Made by a program: the position numbers and the translations under genes
Shown: piece by piece, positions 52,129-61,204 of the stretch
Position numbering within the stretch: position 1 is the stretch's first letter
Layout: each line of letters begins with the position of its first letter
Notes under the pieces: generated by a model
What the model saw: only the letters and a program-made list of their open reading frames with translations
What the model was told of the DNA's origin: nothing
The model's database searches: none
NCBI RefSeq assembly: GCF_051967035.1
Contig: NZ_JBQCKK010000017.1
Location: 20,783-84,782 of the forward strand
Direction: 5' to 3'
DNA length: 64,000 nt
Origin: Brevibacillus sp051967035
GTDB taxonomy: Bacteria > Bacillota > Bacilli > Brevibacillales > Brevibacillaceae

Positions 52129-54600
52129 TTACCTGCCCATTTCGCTGATGAAACGGGAGGGGCGGGTCTTTCTTCCGAAGCGCTCCCGGGGGATACCGAT
52201 ACACAGGCTGCGGCGGGCACGCGTAATCGCCACGTATAGCAGACGGCGTTCTTCTTCCAGGGCAGCCGTTCCGCCTTTGCGCAGCTCGTCCAGGGTGTAC
52301 TCGTGCGGGAGGGCGCCTTCCACCAGATCAGGCAAAAAGACGTGGTCGTACTCCAGACCTTTTGCCCGATGAATACTCAAGACGTGTACAGCTTCATCCG
52401 GGAGTGGCCGCATCGTGCGCCACTCTTTTTCCTGTCTTTCCATCTGCTCGATATAGGCCAAAAAGTCGCCGATCGTCGCATGACGCTTGGCGGCCGAAAG
52501 CAATTGCTGCAACTCGTCACTCCAGCGTTCCCGGCCATCTTCCCGGTCGCGAGCCCGTTTTTTCAAATACTCGCGGAGCTTGCCGTCCTCGTAAATCAGC
52601 TCCAGCGCCTGGGCAGGAGGACAGTCCTTGCAGGCGGCGAGAATGTCGGTGATGGCTTGCAAATGCTTGCGCTGGTAGGGCTTGAGCTGAGTCAGGTGCG
52701 GCAGGATGTGCAGGATCGGCTTGTCCTCCAGAATCGCCTGGCTGCGCACGGCATTCCAGGCATCGGCGGAGATGTAGAGCGTCGGCAAAATTTCCTTTAA
52801 CGCGTCCGTATCGTCCGGATTGAGCGCCAGCCGCAAATAATGCAAGGTCCAGCGAACGGTCTGGCGCTGGTAAAACGAGTCTTCCTCCTGCGTGTAATGA
52901 AACGGAATGCCCGCCTCGCTCAACCGCTCCACGATCGGCCGTGCCGACTCGTTCGTACGGTACAAAACCGCGCACGCGCCATAGGCTGATCCTTGCTCGC
53001 GCCGATGGATGATTTCGTCCACGATTCGGGACGCCTGCTCTTCCTCGTCGTCCGGTTCAAACAAGAACGTGTCGCCTTCTTCGCGGTGAAACGACCGGCA
53101 TGCTTTCTCCCAGCGCGATCGGTTGTGGCCGATCAGCGAATAGCCGAGACTGACGATAGAAGAGTGCGAGCGGTAGTTGACTTCCAGCGTAATCGTGGAG
53201 GCTTGTGGAAAATCGTGGGTGAAGCCCAATATGTACTGTGGATCGCTGCCGCGAAAGCCGTAGATCGACTGGTCATCATCGCCGATGACGCAGAGGTTGT
53301 TTTGCGGCGCGGCGAGCAGCTTGACGGTTTCGTACTGGATGCGGTTAATATCCTGAAATTCGTCGATCATGACATGCGTAATCCGCTCCTGATAGCGTTG
53401 CAGCAGGTCGCGATTGTCACGCAGCATCTCGTAGCAGCCGAGCAGCATGTCGTCGAAATCAAACCATTGCTGCTTTTTCTTTGCGGCCTCGTAGAGCGGG
53501 TAAAGCTGGGCGGCCCGCTTTTCCGCATCGGTTGTCGCCTTGCGAAAAGCTGCTTCGTGCGGGAGAATGTATTCGTTTTTCCAGCGGCTGATGATGCTGA
53601 GCGCTTCGGTGATGTCCGTTTCTTTCAGCGCCATGAGTTCGTCATGGCCGAGCAAAGCTCCCGTTTCGCGCAGCAGCCGCCACTTTTGCCAGTCCTTTTT
53701 CAGCAGCCGTTGCTGATCCCAGCTGTTTGGCTGATGGTGTACAAGCATGCGGTAAAAAATGCTGTGGAACGTTCCGGCAATCAGCTCGCGAGCTTGACCG
53801 GACGGCAGCTGCCTGGCAATTCGCTGGCGGATTTCCTCCGCGGCCTTGGTCGTAAAGGTCACGACCATGATCCGTTTTGGCTCCACGCCGACCTCTTTGA
53901 TGAGGTGAGCGGTGCGGGCTGTCATCACCCGCGTCTTTCCGCTGCCGGCTCCGGCGAGGATCAAGAGCGGCCCGTCTGTCGTATGCACGGCTTGCTGCTG
54001 GGTCGGATGCAGCGGCTGGTTCAACTGTTGCTCAGTCAGATGAGCAATCGTCTTTTTCGGCATCAAACGCTTGCGAAAAACCGGAGGCTTGGCCGCTGGC
54101 GGTGCAGGCGTGCTCGTGCTGCCGATGGCTCTTTTTTTCGGCAAGCGAAAGGAGCCGATCATCGTCGCGTCTTCTTCCTCGGCAGCAAGCCTGTCCGGCG
54201 CGGATGGCTGGGCCGACTCGTCCGAAAAGGCGAGCGGGCTGTCCGCAGCAGCAGAGGAAAGAGGCACGGACGTATCATCGGAGAAAGGGAGATCGCCGCC
54301 ACCCGATGCGCTCGGGCTTGTGCCTGTCACAAGCGGCTGAAGCACAGCCGCTGCGGTTTCGTCCAAGGCTTGCAGCCACTCCAGGGAATCCGGGTTGTCC
54401 TGGGCCAAAAGCGGGCAGGCGGCTCCCTCCGGATGGGCGAAGTACGGTTCAAAGCTGATCCCGGCCATCAGGCGAAGCGCGGATGCACAGGCTGGACAGC
54501 GAACCTTGTCCTGCCGGGCTGCCATGCGCCAAAACGGTATGCGGTGGTAAGTCGCGGGCTGCAACAGGATGGGCTTGTTGTCTAGTAATGCATAGTTCAT
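52129..54600 (-). CDS. UvrD/PcrA-like DNA helicase with CoiA-like zinc-binding N-terminus
   Basis: An 823-residue superfamily 1 helicase. Residues 210-823 hold all motifs: LLILAGAGSGKTRVM (motif I), VVTFTTKAAEEIRQR (Ia), MIDEFQDINRIQYE (II), GDDDQSIYGFRGSDP (III), LEVNYRSHSSI (IV), LSIHRAKGLEYDHVFLPDLVEG (V) and YVAITRARRSL (VI). The first 70 residues are unusual: KVRCPACASALRLMAGISFE then YFAHPEGAACPL gives C-x2-C...H-x5-C, like the N-terminal zinc module of CoiA competence proteins. A variable acidic linker (75-150) joins them. B. subtilis YjcD is a comparable helicase. It should act in repair or recombination. Confidence 0.85.
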   Translation of the reverse strand: MNYALLDNKPILLQPATYHRIPFWRMAARQDKVRCPACASALRLMAGISFEPYFAHPEGAACPLLAQDNPDSLEWLQALDETAAAVLQPLVTGTSPSASGGGDLPFSDDTSVPLSSAAADSPLAFSDESAQPSAPDRLAAEEEDATMIGSFRLPKKRAIGSTSTPAPPAAKPPVFRKRLMPKKTIAHLTEQQLNQPLHPTQQQAVHTTDGPLLILAGAGSGKTRVMTARTAHLIKEVGVEPKRIMVVTFTTKAAEEIRQRIARQLPSGQARELIAGTFHSIFYRMLVHHQPNSWDQQRLLKKDWQKWRLLRETGALLGHDELMALKETDITEALSIISRWKNEYILPHEAAFRKATTDAEKRAAQLYPLYEAAKKKQQWFDFDDMLLGCYEMLRDNRDLLQRYQERITHVMIDEFQDINRIQYETVKLLAAPQNNLCVIGDDDQSIYGFRGSDPQYILGFTHDFPQASTITLEVNYRSHSSIVSLGYSLIGHNRSRWEKACRSFHREEGDTFLFEPDDEEEQASRIVDEIIHRREQGSAYGACAVLYRTNESARPIVERLSEAGIPFHYTQEEDSFYQRQTVRWTLHYLRLALNPDDTDALKEILPTLYISADAWNAVRSQAILEDKPILHILPHLTQLKPYQRKHLQAITDILAACKDCPPAQALELIYEDGKLREYLKKRARDREDGRERWSDELQQLLSAAKRHATIGDFLAYIEQMERQEKEWRTMRPLPDEAVHVLSIHRAKGLEYDHVFLPDLVEGALPHEYTLDELRKGGTAALEEERRLLYVAITRARRSLCIGIPRERFGRKTRPSRFISEMGR

Positions 54601-54657
54601 GATGACACCTCGATCAAGCAGCTTCTTTGTCTACAGTCAAACGCGGATCGCGGAAAC

Positions 54658-54692
54658 AAGAAGTGCCCCCTGGCGGCAGGGGACACTTGCCA
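54658..54692 (-). terminator. Terminator after the second CNNM gene
   Basis: AAGTGCCCCCTG pairs with CAGGGGACACTT with one mismatch; T-rich sequence follows on the minus strand. Confidence 0.75.
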
Positions 54693-54706
54693 AAACAAGT
54701 CGATTT

Positions 54707-56068
54707 TTACGATTGGGCGTGCAGCAAAATCGTATCGTCGGGCAGGGCCTCGTCATCCAGATGGGTGATGGCTACCCGGGTGATGCGATGGTTTTCCAGC
54801 TCGCTGATCGTGAACAGGTAGCCCTGGAACAGGACGGATTTTCCCAGCGCCACTTCTTCATTCAGCTGGCTGTAGAGCCAACCGGCGATCGTATCGACTT
54901 CATCGGAGACGATCTCGATGGTCAGAAAATCGCTCAGTTCGGTCAAGAGCGTTTTGCCAGAGACGGAAAGGGCATTGCTTGCGCTTTCTTCGATTTCCGG
55001 GCGCTCGTTGTCATCGAATTCGTCCTGGATGTCGCCCACAATCTCCTCCAGGATGTCCTCCATGGTCAAAATGCCCGCGGTCCCGCCGTATTCGTCAATG
55101 ACGATCGCCATTTGCGAGCGGCGCTTCTGCATCAGCCGCAAGACGTGGCTGATTTCCATGGATTCCGGCACGGTGAGCAGCGGGCGGAGAAAATCTTTCA
55201 GCTCGGCTTTTCCGGTGGTCAGTGCCGACAGGAAAAAGTCGGACGTGTGAACGAAGCCGATCAGCCTGTCTTTGTCTTCGTGCGCGACAGGGAAGCGCGA
55301 ATGGCGGGATTGCCGGATGATGTGAAGATTTTCATCGAAGGTGTTGTCGTCGTACAGACAAATCATATCGATGCGCGGGATCATAATTTCCCGGGCAAGA
55401 CGCTCGGAAAACTCGAACACATTGTCCACCAAGGCCATTTCCGTCTGGTCAATGTGGCCGCTCTTGTGGCTCTGATTGACGAGCAGGCGAATTTCTTCCT
55501 CCGTATGGGCCGGGTCGTTTTCCGTGACAGGCTCGATGCCCAGACGACGGATGAAGAGATTGGCCGCGCCGTTCAAAAACCAGATGAGCGGATAGCTGAG
55601 CTTGTAGAAAAACATGAGCGGAGCGGCCGTCCACAGCGAGGTCGCTTCTGCTCTCTGGATGGCCAGCGACTTGGGAGCAAGCTCCCCGAACACGATATGC
55701 ATGAATGTGATGATGGCAAACGCGATCGCGAGCGAAACGGGCCCTGCCATAGCGGGCGGGAATTGAAGATAGGCCATCATGGGTTCGACGTAATGGGCGA
55801 TAGCAGGCTCACCAACCCAGCCTAGTCCGAGCGATGCCAGCGTGATGCCGAGCTGGCAGGCTGATAGATAGGCGTCGAGTTCGCGGGTGACCTTTTGCGC
55901 GTAGCGGGCACGCTTGTTGTTGCCCTCACTGACGAGCTGGGCCAGGCGAGTTTGGCGAACTTTTACCAACGAGAATTCTGCTGCGACGAAGAAGCCGTTC
56001 AGTAGGACCAAAAACACCACGAGCAGCAGATTCAGCGTAATCTCCCCTATCGGACTCTCCAAGCGCAC
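54707..56068 (-). CDS. CNNM/CorC-type (hemolysin family) transmembrane protein, second copy
   Basis: A 453-residue paralogue of the protein at 33165-34526 with the same order: DUF21 membrane domain (LLLVVFLVLLNGFFVAAEFSLVKVRQTRLAQL, SACQLGITLASLGLGWVGEP), CBS pair (MIPRIDMICLYDD, VIDEYGGTAGILTMEDILEEIVGDIQDEFDD) and CorC domain. The family is linked to Mg2+ export or homeostasis. A GTG start follows GGAGG at six bases. Having two such genes in one window suggests specialised or conditionally expressed copies. Confidence 0.87.
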   Translation of the reverse strand: MRLESPIGEITLNLLLVVFLVLLNGFFVAAEFSLVKVRQTRLAQLVSEGNNKRARYAQKVTRELDAYLSACQLGITLASLGLGWVGEPAIAHYVEPMMAYLQFPPAMAGPVSLAIAFAIITFMHIVFGELAPKSLAIQRAEATSLWTAAPLMFFYKLSYPLIWFLNGAANLFIRRLGIEPVTENDPAHTEEEIRLLVNQSHKSGHIDQTEMALVDNVFEFSERLAREIMIPRIDMICLYDDNTFDENLHIIRQSRHSRFPVAHEDKDRLIGFVHTSDFFLSALTTGKAELKDFLRPLLTVPESMEISHVLRLMQKRRSQMAIVIDEYGGTAGILTMEDILEEIVGDIQDEFDDNERPEIEESASNALSVSGKTLLTELSDFLTIEIVSDEVDTIAGWLYSQLNEEVALGKSVLFQGYLFTISELENHRITRVAITHLDDEALPDDTILLHAQS

Positions 56069-56838
56069 CTCCAGCCTCCCGCCGTGCGAAAGGTGGAGAA
56101 TTCACCTCCGTTACGCGAAGTGTATGGGACATGCAGAACCAAAACGTATATACATTCGCCGCTTCCTTGTTACAGGTAAGTATACCAATAGGTCAACCGA
56201 AGAGTCAAAACGTTCCGATTGCTTCCGGCGCTTTTCGCAGCTTGTCAGGACCTGCCCGGATCGCCTTGCAGACACCAAAAGGGGCTGATGTCCAGGGGAG
56301 GGCGGGCATTGGCTGCAAGAAAAGGGTTTCGGGATTTCGGTGCAGCGGCGACGGGCGAAAATGTGGATTGGGATGAGCGTTGGTCTGACGCTCGCTTGGT
56401 TCGCGCGAAAGAAGACAGGAAGATCGGCAACCGGGGCAGGGGAAGCAGACGCTGTGGAGAAAATAAAGAGAGGACAAGGAAGAAACGAGGGACCCAATTG
56501 CCTCTGCCATTCCCCGCCGAGGATCACAGAGCGGGCGAGCGGGGAGGCTCTTTTCCCGGTCATGTCAGCTCGCGAAGCCACGGGCGCAGCCTTCGCTGCC
56601 CTTATGCCAAAAAGGCTGGACGCGATTGCCCAGCCCTTGTGCGATCATGCAAACACACGCTTATGCCGCTCCCTTCGAAGCAAACGCCTGCCTGCTCGGA
56701 TGCCGGTCCGAAGCCACCTGTACGCGCCACCGCCGGGAGAAGCGATCATGCGCGTTCCGATTCTAAAGCCCCTTTGCCGGAAACAGGGGGCAGAACCGTT
56801 TATGGAGCTGAAAAGCAAGGTTTGGCTGGCAAAACGGT
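56069..56838. other. Long gap with a possible broken gene
   Basis: A 770-base GC-rich stretch with overlapping open frames but no convincing gene. A plus-strand frame from 56361 starts MWIGMSVGLTLAWFARKKTG, a membrane-helix-like start. A different plus frame reaching a TAA at 56867-56869 reads APLPETGGRTVYGAEKQGLA, which looks coding. One frameshift between them would join the two, so a decayed gene is possible. The region also holds the unseen promoter of the second CNNM gene near its left end. Confidence 0.35.
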
Positions 56839-57198
56839 TCAGGATGGAGCGGAGGAAGAAGAGAGGTAATCGGCAATCTCTGCGAGCTTGTGCTCAGCCG
56901 CTTCCCGAACGGATTTCGGTATGAAAAAAATTTCTTCCGAGGTGTTCATGTAAAATTTCGCTTCCAGATACGGATGACCCAGCTTGACAGTCATCTCGCC
57001 TTTTCCTGTTGACGAATTGGTGAAATTGGTGGGAATGCGCAGGAAATACGTGCTGCTGCTGGCAGAATCGTACATGACGACATCATACGTGGGCATGCCG
57101 TCCCCGCCTGATCGGTGAAACCCCTGCTGTCTGAGCATTTTGTCGACATAGGAGAGTGGCTGTACGACACCGGTCAGGGTTTTGTTTTTTAACCGCAT
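56839..57198 (-). CDS. Unknown small protein (119 aa)
   Basis: The ATG at 57198 follows GAGGAGG by six bases and is preferred to upstream in-frame starts. The product begins MRLKNKTLTGVVQPLSYVDK and contains YDVVMYDSASSSTYFLRIPT and PYLEAKFYMNTSEEIFFIP, a beta-rich look. It has no signal peptide or membrane span. It is divergent from the PHP gene. No family is recognised. Confidence 0.6.
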   Translation of the reverse strand: MRLKNKTLTGVVQPLSYVDKMLRQQGFHRSGGDGMPTYDVVMYDSASSSTYFLRIPTNFTNSSTGKGEMTVKLGHPYLEAKFYMNTSEEIFFIPKSVREAAEHKLAEIADYLSSSSAPS

Positions 57199-57306
57199 GG
57201 ACATCCTCCTCGGCTCAACCTTTGAGAAAATTCGGGTTTGGTACCATCCTATGAGCGGTGTGCGGATTTCAGACTTGGAGAAAAAGAAAAGAAGGAGTGG
57301 AAGAAG

Positions 57307-58152
57307 ATGAGTCCATACGCAGATTTGCATACTCATACAAAAGCGTCAGACGGCACCTGCGAGCCGGCGGAAAACGTCCGCCTGGCGAAAGAAGCCGGGT
57401 TGGCTGCTCTCGCCATTACCGACCACGATACGGTAGCGGGCATAGCCGAAGCGATGGAGGCGGGAGCGCGACTGGGCGTGGAAGTCATCCCAGGGGTGGA
57501 GGTAAGCTCGATCGGCAATGGACAGGACATCCACGTGCTCGGCTATTTTGTGCCCTACGAGGATCAGGCGTTCCAAAAACGGCTGGCGGGCTTGCGCGAG
57601 ACGCGCCATCAGCGCAACCAACTGCTGATCGCCCGCTTGCAGGAGCTGGGCATTGCGATTACGCTGGAAAACGTCTACCGCCGCAAGCAGGGGACGGACA
57701 AAAACATCGGCCGTCCGCACATCGCCGAGGAACTGATCGAGCTTGGCGTCGTCGCTACGATGCAAGAAGCGTTCGACAAATACTTGGGCAAAGGGGGAGC
57801 GGCCTACGTTACCCCTCCGCGCATCACGCCCCAGGAGGCGATCACGCTGATTCAGGAGGCGGGCGGCGCCGCCGTGCTGGCGCATCCGGGGCTGTATGAC
57901 GATGACGAGCTTGTGCGCGAGCTGATTGCGTTCGGACTGGACGGAATCGAAGTCAACCACCCGGACAACGACGAGCTGCAAAAAGCCCGCTACAGCAAAT
58001 GGGCCACCGAGCACGGTCTCGTCATGACAGGCGGCTCGGATTTTCATGGCTGGCGCGGCTCGGAGCCGTTCCACGCGATGCTCGGCTCGCATACGGCGTC
58101 GGCGCAGGTCGTGGAGCAGCTGCGGGAACGGGCGCGGAAGCGGAAGAGCTGA
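57307..58152 (+). CDS. PHP domain phosphatase (3',5'-nucleoside bisphosphate phosphatase-like)
   Basis: A 281-residue protein of the PHP family. Metal-binding motifs run in order: ADLHTHTKASDGTCEP, LAITDHDTVAGI, EVIPGVEVSS, AAVLAHPGLYDDDE and GGSDFHGW. This set matches the TrpH/RnmAM group that removes the 3' phosphate from nucleoside bisphosphates or acts as a 5'-3' exoribonuclease. AAGGAG lies nine bases before the ATG at 57307. A terminator follows at 58206. The specific substrate is inferred. Confidence 0.87.
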   Translation: MSPYADLHTHTKASDGTCEPAENVRLAKEAGLAALAITDHDTVAGIAEAMEAGARLGVEVIPGVEVSSIGNGQDIHVLGYFVPYEDQAFQKRLAGLRETRHQRNQLLIARLQELGIAITLENVYRRKQGTDKNIGRPHIAEELIELGVVATMQEAFDKYLGKGGAAYVTPPRITPQEAITLIQEAGGAAVLAHPGLYDDDELVRELIAFGLDGIEVNHPDNDELQKARYSKWATEHGLVMTGGSDFHGWRGSEPFHAMLGSHTASAQVVEQLRERARKRKS

Positions 58153-58205
58153 GAGGAGGGCATAAGCGCACAAGCGCCGGAATAATCGTTCGGCAAAAAC
58201 ATTTC

Positions 58206-58256
58206 AGCCCCCTATCTGGTCGGCCGGTTTGGCTCACGCAGATGAGGGGGCTTTGT
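58206..58256. terminator. Terminator between the PHP and GNAT genes
   Basis: AGCCCCCTATCT pairs with AGATGAGGGGGCT with one bulged base; T residues follow. Confidence 0.75.
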
Positions 58257-58293
58257 TCATCCAGGACGCTTGCGTGCGATCCGTGCTGCCTTG

Positions 58294-58746
58294 TTACCGC
58301 AATGCCTTGACCATTGCGATATGCGCAATGCCGGCCTCGTGGAAAACGTCGCCATGCGGTTCGTAGCCGAGCTTTTCATAGAAACGCTGCGCGTGTGTCT
58401 GGGCGTTCAGCTTGAGGCTGTCATAGCCGAGTTCTTTTGCCGCTTCTTCCATGGCGAGCATGATCTGGCGACCCAAACCGGTGCCGCGTTCTTGTTTGAG
58501 AACCGCCACCCGCTCGATTTTTGCCACGCCAGGCGCATACGGCCGCAAGCGGCTGGCTCCAACCGGCTCCTGCTCGTTGTACGCCACGAAATGAAGGGTG
58601 CCGCTCCCTTGCCGATCATGCTCGTCAATCTCCAGGTCGGCAGGAACCTCCTGCTCCTCAATGAACACCGCTCTGCGCACAGCGAGAGCATCCTGCATGG
58701 CTTGGTCAGACGTTACTTTTTGGATCCGATACGTTTGTTGTTTCAT
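58294..58746 (-). CDS. GNAT family N-acetyltransferase (YjcF-like)
   Basis: A 150-residue acetyltransferase. The core reads LRPYAPGVAKIERVAVLKQERGTGLGRQIMLAMEEAAKELG, with the R/Q-x-x-G-x-G/A acetyl-CoA loop as QERGTGLG, then LNAQTHAQRFYEKLGYEPHGDVFHEAGIAHIAM. It most resembles YjcF of B. subtilis. Genes like YjcG and YjcH lie directly upstream on the same strand, in the same order as in Bacillus, which supports the call. The substrate is unknown. Confidence 0.85.
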   Translation of the reverse strand: MKQQTYRIQKVTSDQAMQDALAVRRAVFIEEQEVPADLEIDEHDRQGSGTLHFVAYNEQEPVGASRLRPYAPGVAKIERVAVLKQERGTGLGRQIMLAMEEAAKELGYDSLKLNAQTHAQRFYEKLGYEPHGDVFHEAGIAHIAMVKALR

Positions 58747-58831
58747 GGAGACACGTCCTTTTCTAGGGGTAGATGCCTTAAAAAGATCCCTCCCTGCAAG
58801 CCAAGCTCACGGGGAGGGCGACAATCTTGCT

Positions 58832-59341
58832 TTATTTTTTCAAGAGGAAGGTCTGGTACACGCTCCAGATGCCGTCTTCCAACTGATAAATCAAGTGAAA
58901 GCGATCGATTTCGCTCGTCAGGTCGATCTTGGCCATGCTCAATTGTCCGGTTACATCGCGCAGCTCATCGTCGGACAGATCGCGCCCGATGGTCAGATGC
59001 GGTACGTATGCGTAGGTTTCTTTTTCCGATACACACTGGTTGACGATCTTTTCATGCAGAACCTGAAACGGCTCTTTGTTTTGCACGGCCAAATAAATGA
59101 CGTTTGTCGTCGGATGGAAACTAGAAACCCGATGGAAATGGGCAGTAAAGCTTTCCGTAGAGGAGGCAACCTGCTCCAGATGACTCACCAGCTCTGGCAG
59201 CTTGGTTTCTTCAAGGTCAAAGGCTTCTTTCAAGCGGATATACGGAGGAATCAATGCGTATGCCGGGTCATAACGCTTCCGGTAAGAGTTGGCTACTTCT
59301 TGAACCTTGCTGGATGGAAAGATCACGATACTATACCTCAT
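58832..59341 (-). CDS. 2'-5' RNA ligase-like 2H phosphoesterase (YjcG family)
   Basis: A 169-residue 2H protein. One catalytic motif is visible as VPHLTIGRDLSDDEL at about residues 112-126; the other corresponds to AHFHRVSSFHPTTNVIYL in the YjcG pattern, where the motif is degenerate. The ATG at 59341 has GGAGG upstream and is preferred to the GTG at 59350 that overlaps it. It lies between the YjcF-like and YjcH-like genes as in Bacillus. Its RNA substrate is unknown. Confidence 0.85.
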   Translation of the reverse strand: MRYSIVIFPSSKVQEVANSYRKRYDPAYALIPPYIRLKEAFDLEETKLPELVSHLEQVASSTESFTAHFHRVSSFHPTTNVIYLAVQNKEPFQVLHEKIVNQCVSEKETYAYVPHLTIGRDLSDDELRDVTGQLSMAKIDLTSEIDRFHLIYQLEDGIWSVYQTFLLKK

Positions 59342-59490
59342 GAGAACCACTCCTCCTTGCTATCTATCTTGCATACTCTACAAGGAACTATTTTAACAGA
59401 AAATTCTTCATTTGTGTAATGTTATGCGGCGAACCGTATATTCCGGCCGCTTCGGGAAACACTGTGTAGTGCAAGGAGGTGCCGCACTGC

Positions 59491-59649
59491 ATGTACACGG
59501 CCATGATGATTACATTCATTTTTCTCGTCCTGCTCCTGCTGTCAGTGCTGACCTTCACCATTTTGTCGGCGATTCGCAAAGGCGAGTTCGAAGAAGCGCT
59601 TGTGTCGCCCTTAAAGGATGAAGGTCCGCAGGAAGAACAGCCACGGTAA
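59491..59649 (+). CDS. Small single-span membrane protein (52 aa)
   Basis: A 52-residue frame with AAGGAGGT ten bases before the ATG. One long hydrophobic helix (MITFIFLVLLLLSVLTFTIL) is followed by a short charged tail, KGEFEEALVSPL and so on. It is encoded on the strand opposite the yjc-like genes and ends three bases from the converging esterase stop. The strong ribosome site and clear topology support a real gene. Function unknown. Confidence 0.6.
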   Translation: MYTAMMITFIFLVLLLLSVLTFTILSAIRKGEFEEALVSPLKDEGPQEEQPR

Positions 59650-59651
59650 GT

Positions 59652-60356
59652 TTACCCGTAAAGCGTACGCAGCATACGCGGTAGGTTTTGCTGCCAGTGG
59701 CCCCACGTATGGTCACCCTCGAACGTTTCGTAGAAGAGGGTGGCTTTTTTCGTCTGCAAAATGGCCCGCAACTCCTCGTTGGCCGCATACAGGTTCAGGA
59801 CGCCGCGCGAAGAGCTCACAGCGGTTTCTTCCGTCCCGATTTCCAGATAAAACGTTTGGGGCACCGTCCACTCAGCTTGCGCGATCCGTCGGTTTAACTC
59901 TTCGTCCACAGCCCCCGACTGGCAGGCCACCTGGCCAAATGTATGCGGGTAAGCCAGCGCCGTAAACAGAGAAACGACGCCACCGAGCGATTCCCCAAGC
60001 AAGGTCCGCCCATTGCCAAGCGGGTGGGTGGAGTAATGGGAATCCACGAAGCTGACGACTTCATCCGCCAGGAAGCGGGTGTAGGCCAAATGCTCCTTGC
60101 CGTCCGGATGGTAGCGGTCAAAACGCTTTGTTTTTTCAACGGGGAGAAAAACGGCAAGCAGGTCGGGAAGCTCTTTATCCGCGATCATCCGATCCAGCAA
60201 GGTCGCCATTCGGCCCATGGCCAAATAATCGTCGCCATCCTGCACGTAGAGGACCGGGTAGGAGTAGAGCGGCGAATAGCGTTTCGGGGTGTAGACAATC
60301 AGTTTTTCCGGCGTTCCCAAATGCCGGCTGTCCAAGACGATTTCCTCAAGAGCCAC
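59652..60356 (-). CDS. Alpha/beta hydrolase esterase (YjcH-like)
   Basis: A 234-residue esterase-D-like hydrolase. The nucleophile elbow is LLGESLGGVVSL (G-x-S-x-G), YPVLYVQDGDDYLAMG is the oxyanion region and the catalytic His is near FEGDHTWGHWQQNLP at the end. The GTG at 60356 has AAGGAGG upstream and is chosen over longer frames. It matches YjcH of B. subtilis in type and in position next to the YjcG- and YjcF-like genes. Related enzymes cleave esters of siderophores or xenobiotics; the substrate here is unknown. Confidence 0.85.
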   Translation of the reverse strand: MALEEIVLDSRHLGTPEKLIVYTPKRYSPLYSYPVLYVQDGDDYLAMGRMATLLDRMIADKELPDLLAVFLPVEKTKRFDRYHPDGKEHLAYTRFLADEVVSFVDSHYSTHPLGNGRTLLGESLGGVVSLFTALAYPHTFGQVACQSGAVDEELNRRIAQAEWTVPQTFYLEIGTEETAVSSSRGVLNLYAANEELRAILQTKKATLFYETFEGDHTWGHWQQNLPRMLRTLYG

Positions 60357-60604
60357 AGTGGTGTCCTCCTTATGGATGTTTACGTAAAAATTATTATACA
60401 GGAGAGCGCATGGACTGCCCAATGCTTTCGTATGCTGTGGAAACACAACTGCATCCGGGCGCGGGCAGGGGACGCCCGTTTTCTCAAGCGGGCGACAGGG
60501 TTGTTCGCAGGTTCCTTGGGCGAAAGATTGTCGCAATTTTGTCACCGTGTGATACTATGGTAGGAAACGACTTCACTCGATTTGTGGAAGGGGTTGTCTC
60601 TTAT

Positions 60605-61204
60605 ATGAAGAAGCAAGTACACAGCATCGAAGTCAGAAACGCTGCTCTCAATCGCCTGGCAGAACGCGGCGTCACAGTGGAGGACATCGCGGAGATCGTC
60701 TATCTTATGCAGTCCCCGTACCATCCCGGCCTGACGATGGAGCCGTGCATCGAGAGCGTCAATGCCGTCTTGGAAAAAAGGGAAATGCAGCACGCCATTC
60801 TGGTGGGCATTGAGTTGGATACGTTGGCGGAAAAGGGCCTGTTGTCCGAGCCGCTTCAATCGATCATCGCAACAGACGAGGGTCTGTTTGGGTGCGATGA
60901 GACGCTGGCTTTGGGATCGGTCTTCGGATACGGCAGCATCGCTGTCACCACCTTTGGGCACCTGGACAAACATAAAGTCGGCGTCATCAAGCGACTGGAC
61001 ACCAAGTCGTCAGAGGGCCGCGTGCACACGTTCCTCGACGATCTGATCGCAAGCGTGGCGGCCAACGCCTCGAGCCGGATGGCTCACCGCATGCGCGATG
61101 AGCAGGAAGCCGAGCTGGCGCGCTCCGAAGCGGAAGCGCTGAAGCTGCGCGATGCCGAGCTGCGCGTAGAGGAAAAAGCAGAAGGGACGGAGCAGGCCGG
61201 ATAG
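60605..61204 (+). CDS. Phosphatidylglycerophosphatase A family protein (YutG-like)
   Basis: About 199 residues. The sequence IEVRNAALNRLAERGVTVEDIAEIVYLMQSPYHPGLTMEPCIESVN, then GLFGCDETLALGSVFGYGSIAVTTFGHLDKHKVGVIKRLD, matches the YutG branch of the PgpA fold. That branch dephosphorylates phosphatidylglycerophosphate or related lipids. It lacks the membrane helices of E. coli PgpA, as usual for this branch. The ATG at 60605 follows GGAAGGGG; an in-frame GTG lies just upstream. The last 40 residues are a charged helix, longer than expected. Confidence 0.82.
   Translation: MKKQVHSIEVRNAALNRLAERGVTVEDIAEIVYLMQSPYHPGLTMEPCIESVNAVLEKREMQHAILVGIELDTLAEKGLLSEPLQSIIATDEGLFGCDETLALGSVFGYGSIAVTTFGHLDKHKVGVIKRLDTKSSEGRVHTFLDDLIASVAANASSRMAHRMRDEQEAELARSEAEALKLRDAELRVEEKAEGTEQAG

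Noticed and set aside
52066..52239. Plus-strand frame starting MFPLITNMEEFLIYMGGGYQ
   Set aside because: No ribosome site, and most of it is the antisense of the 3' end of the helicase gene.
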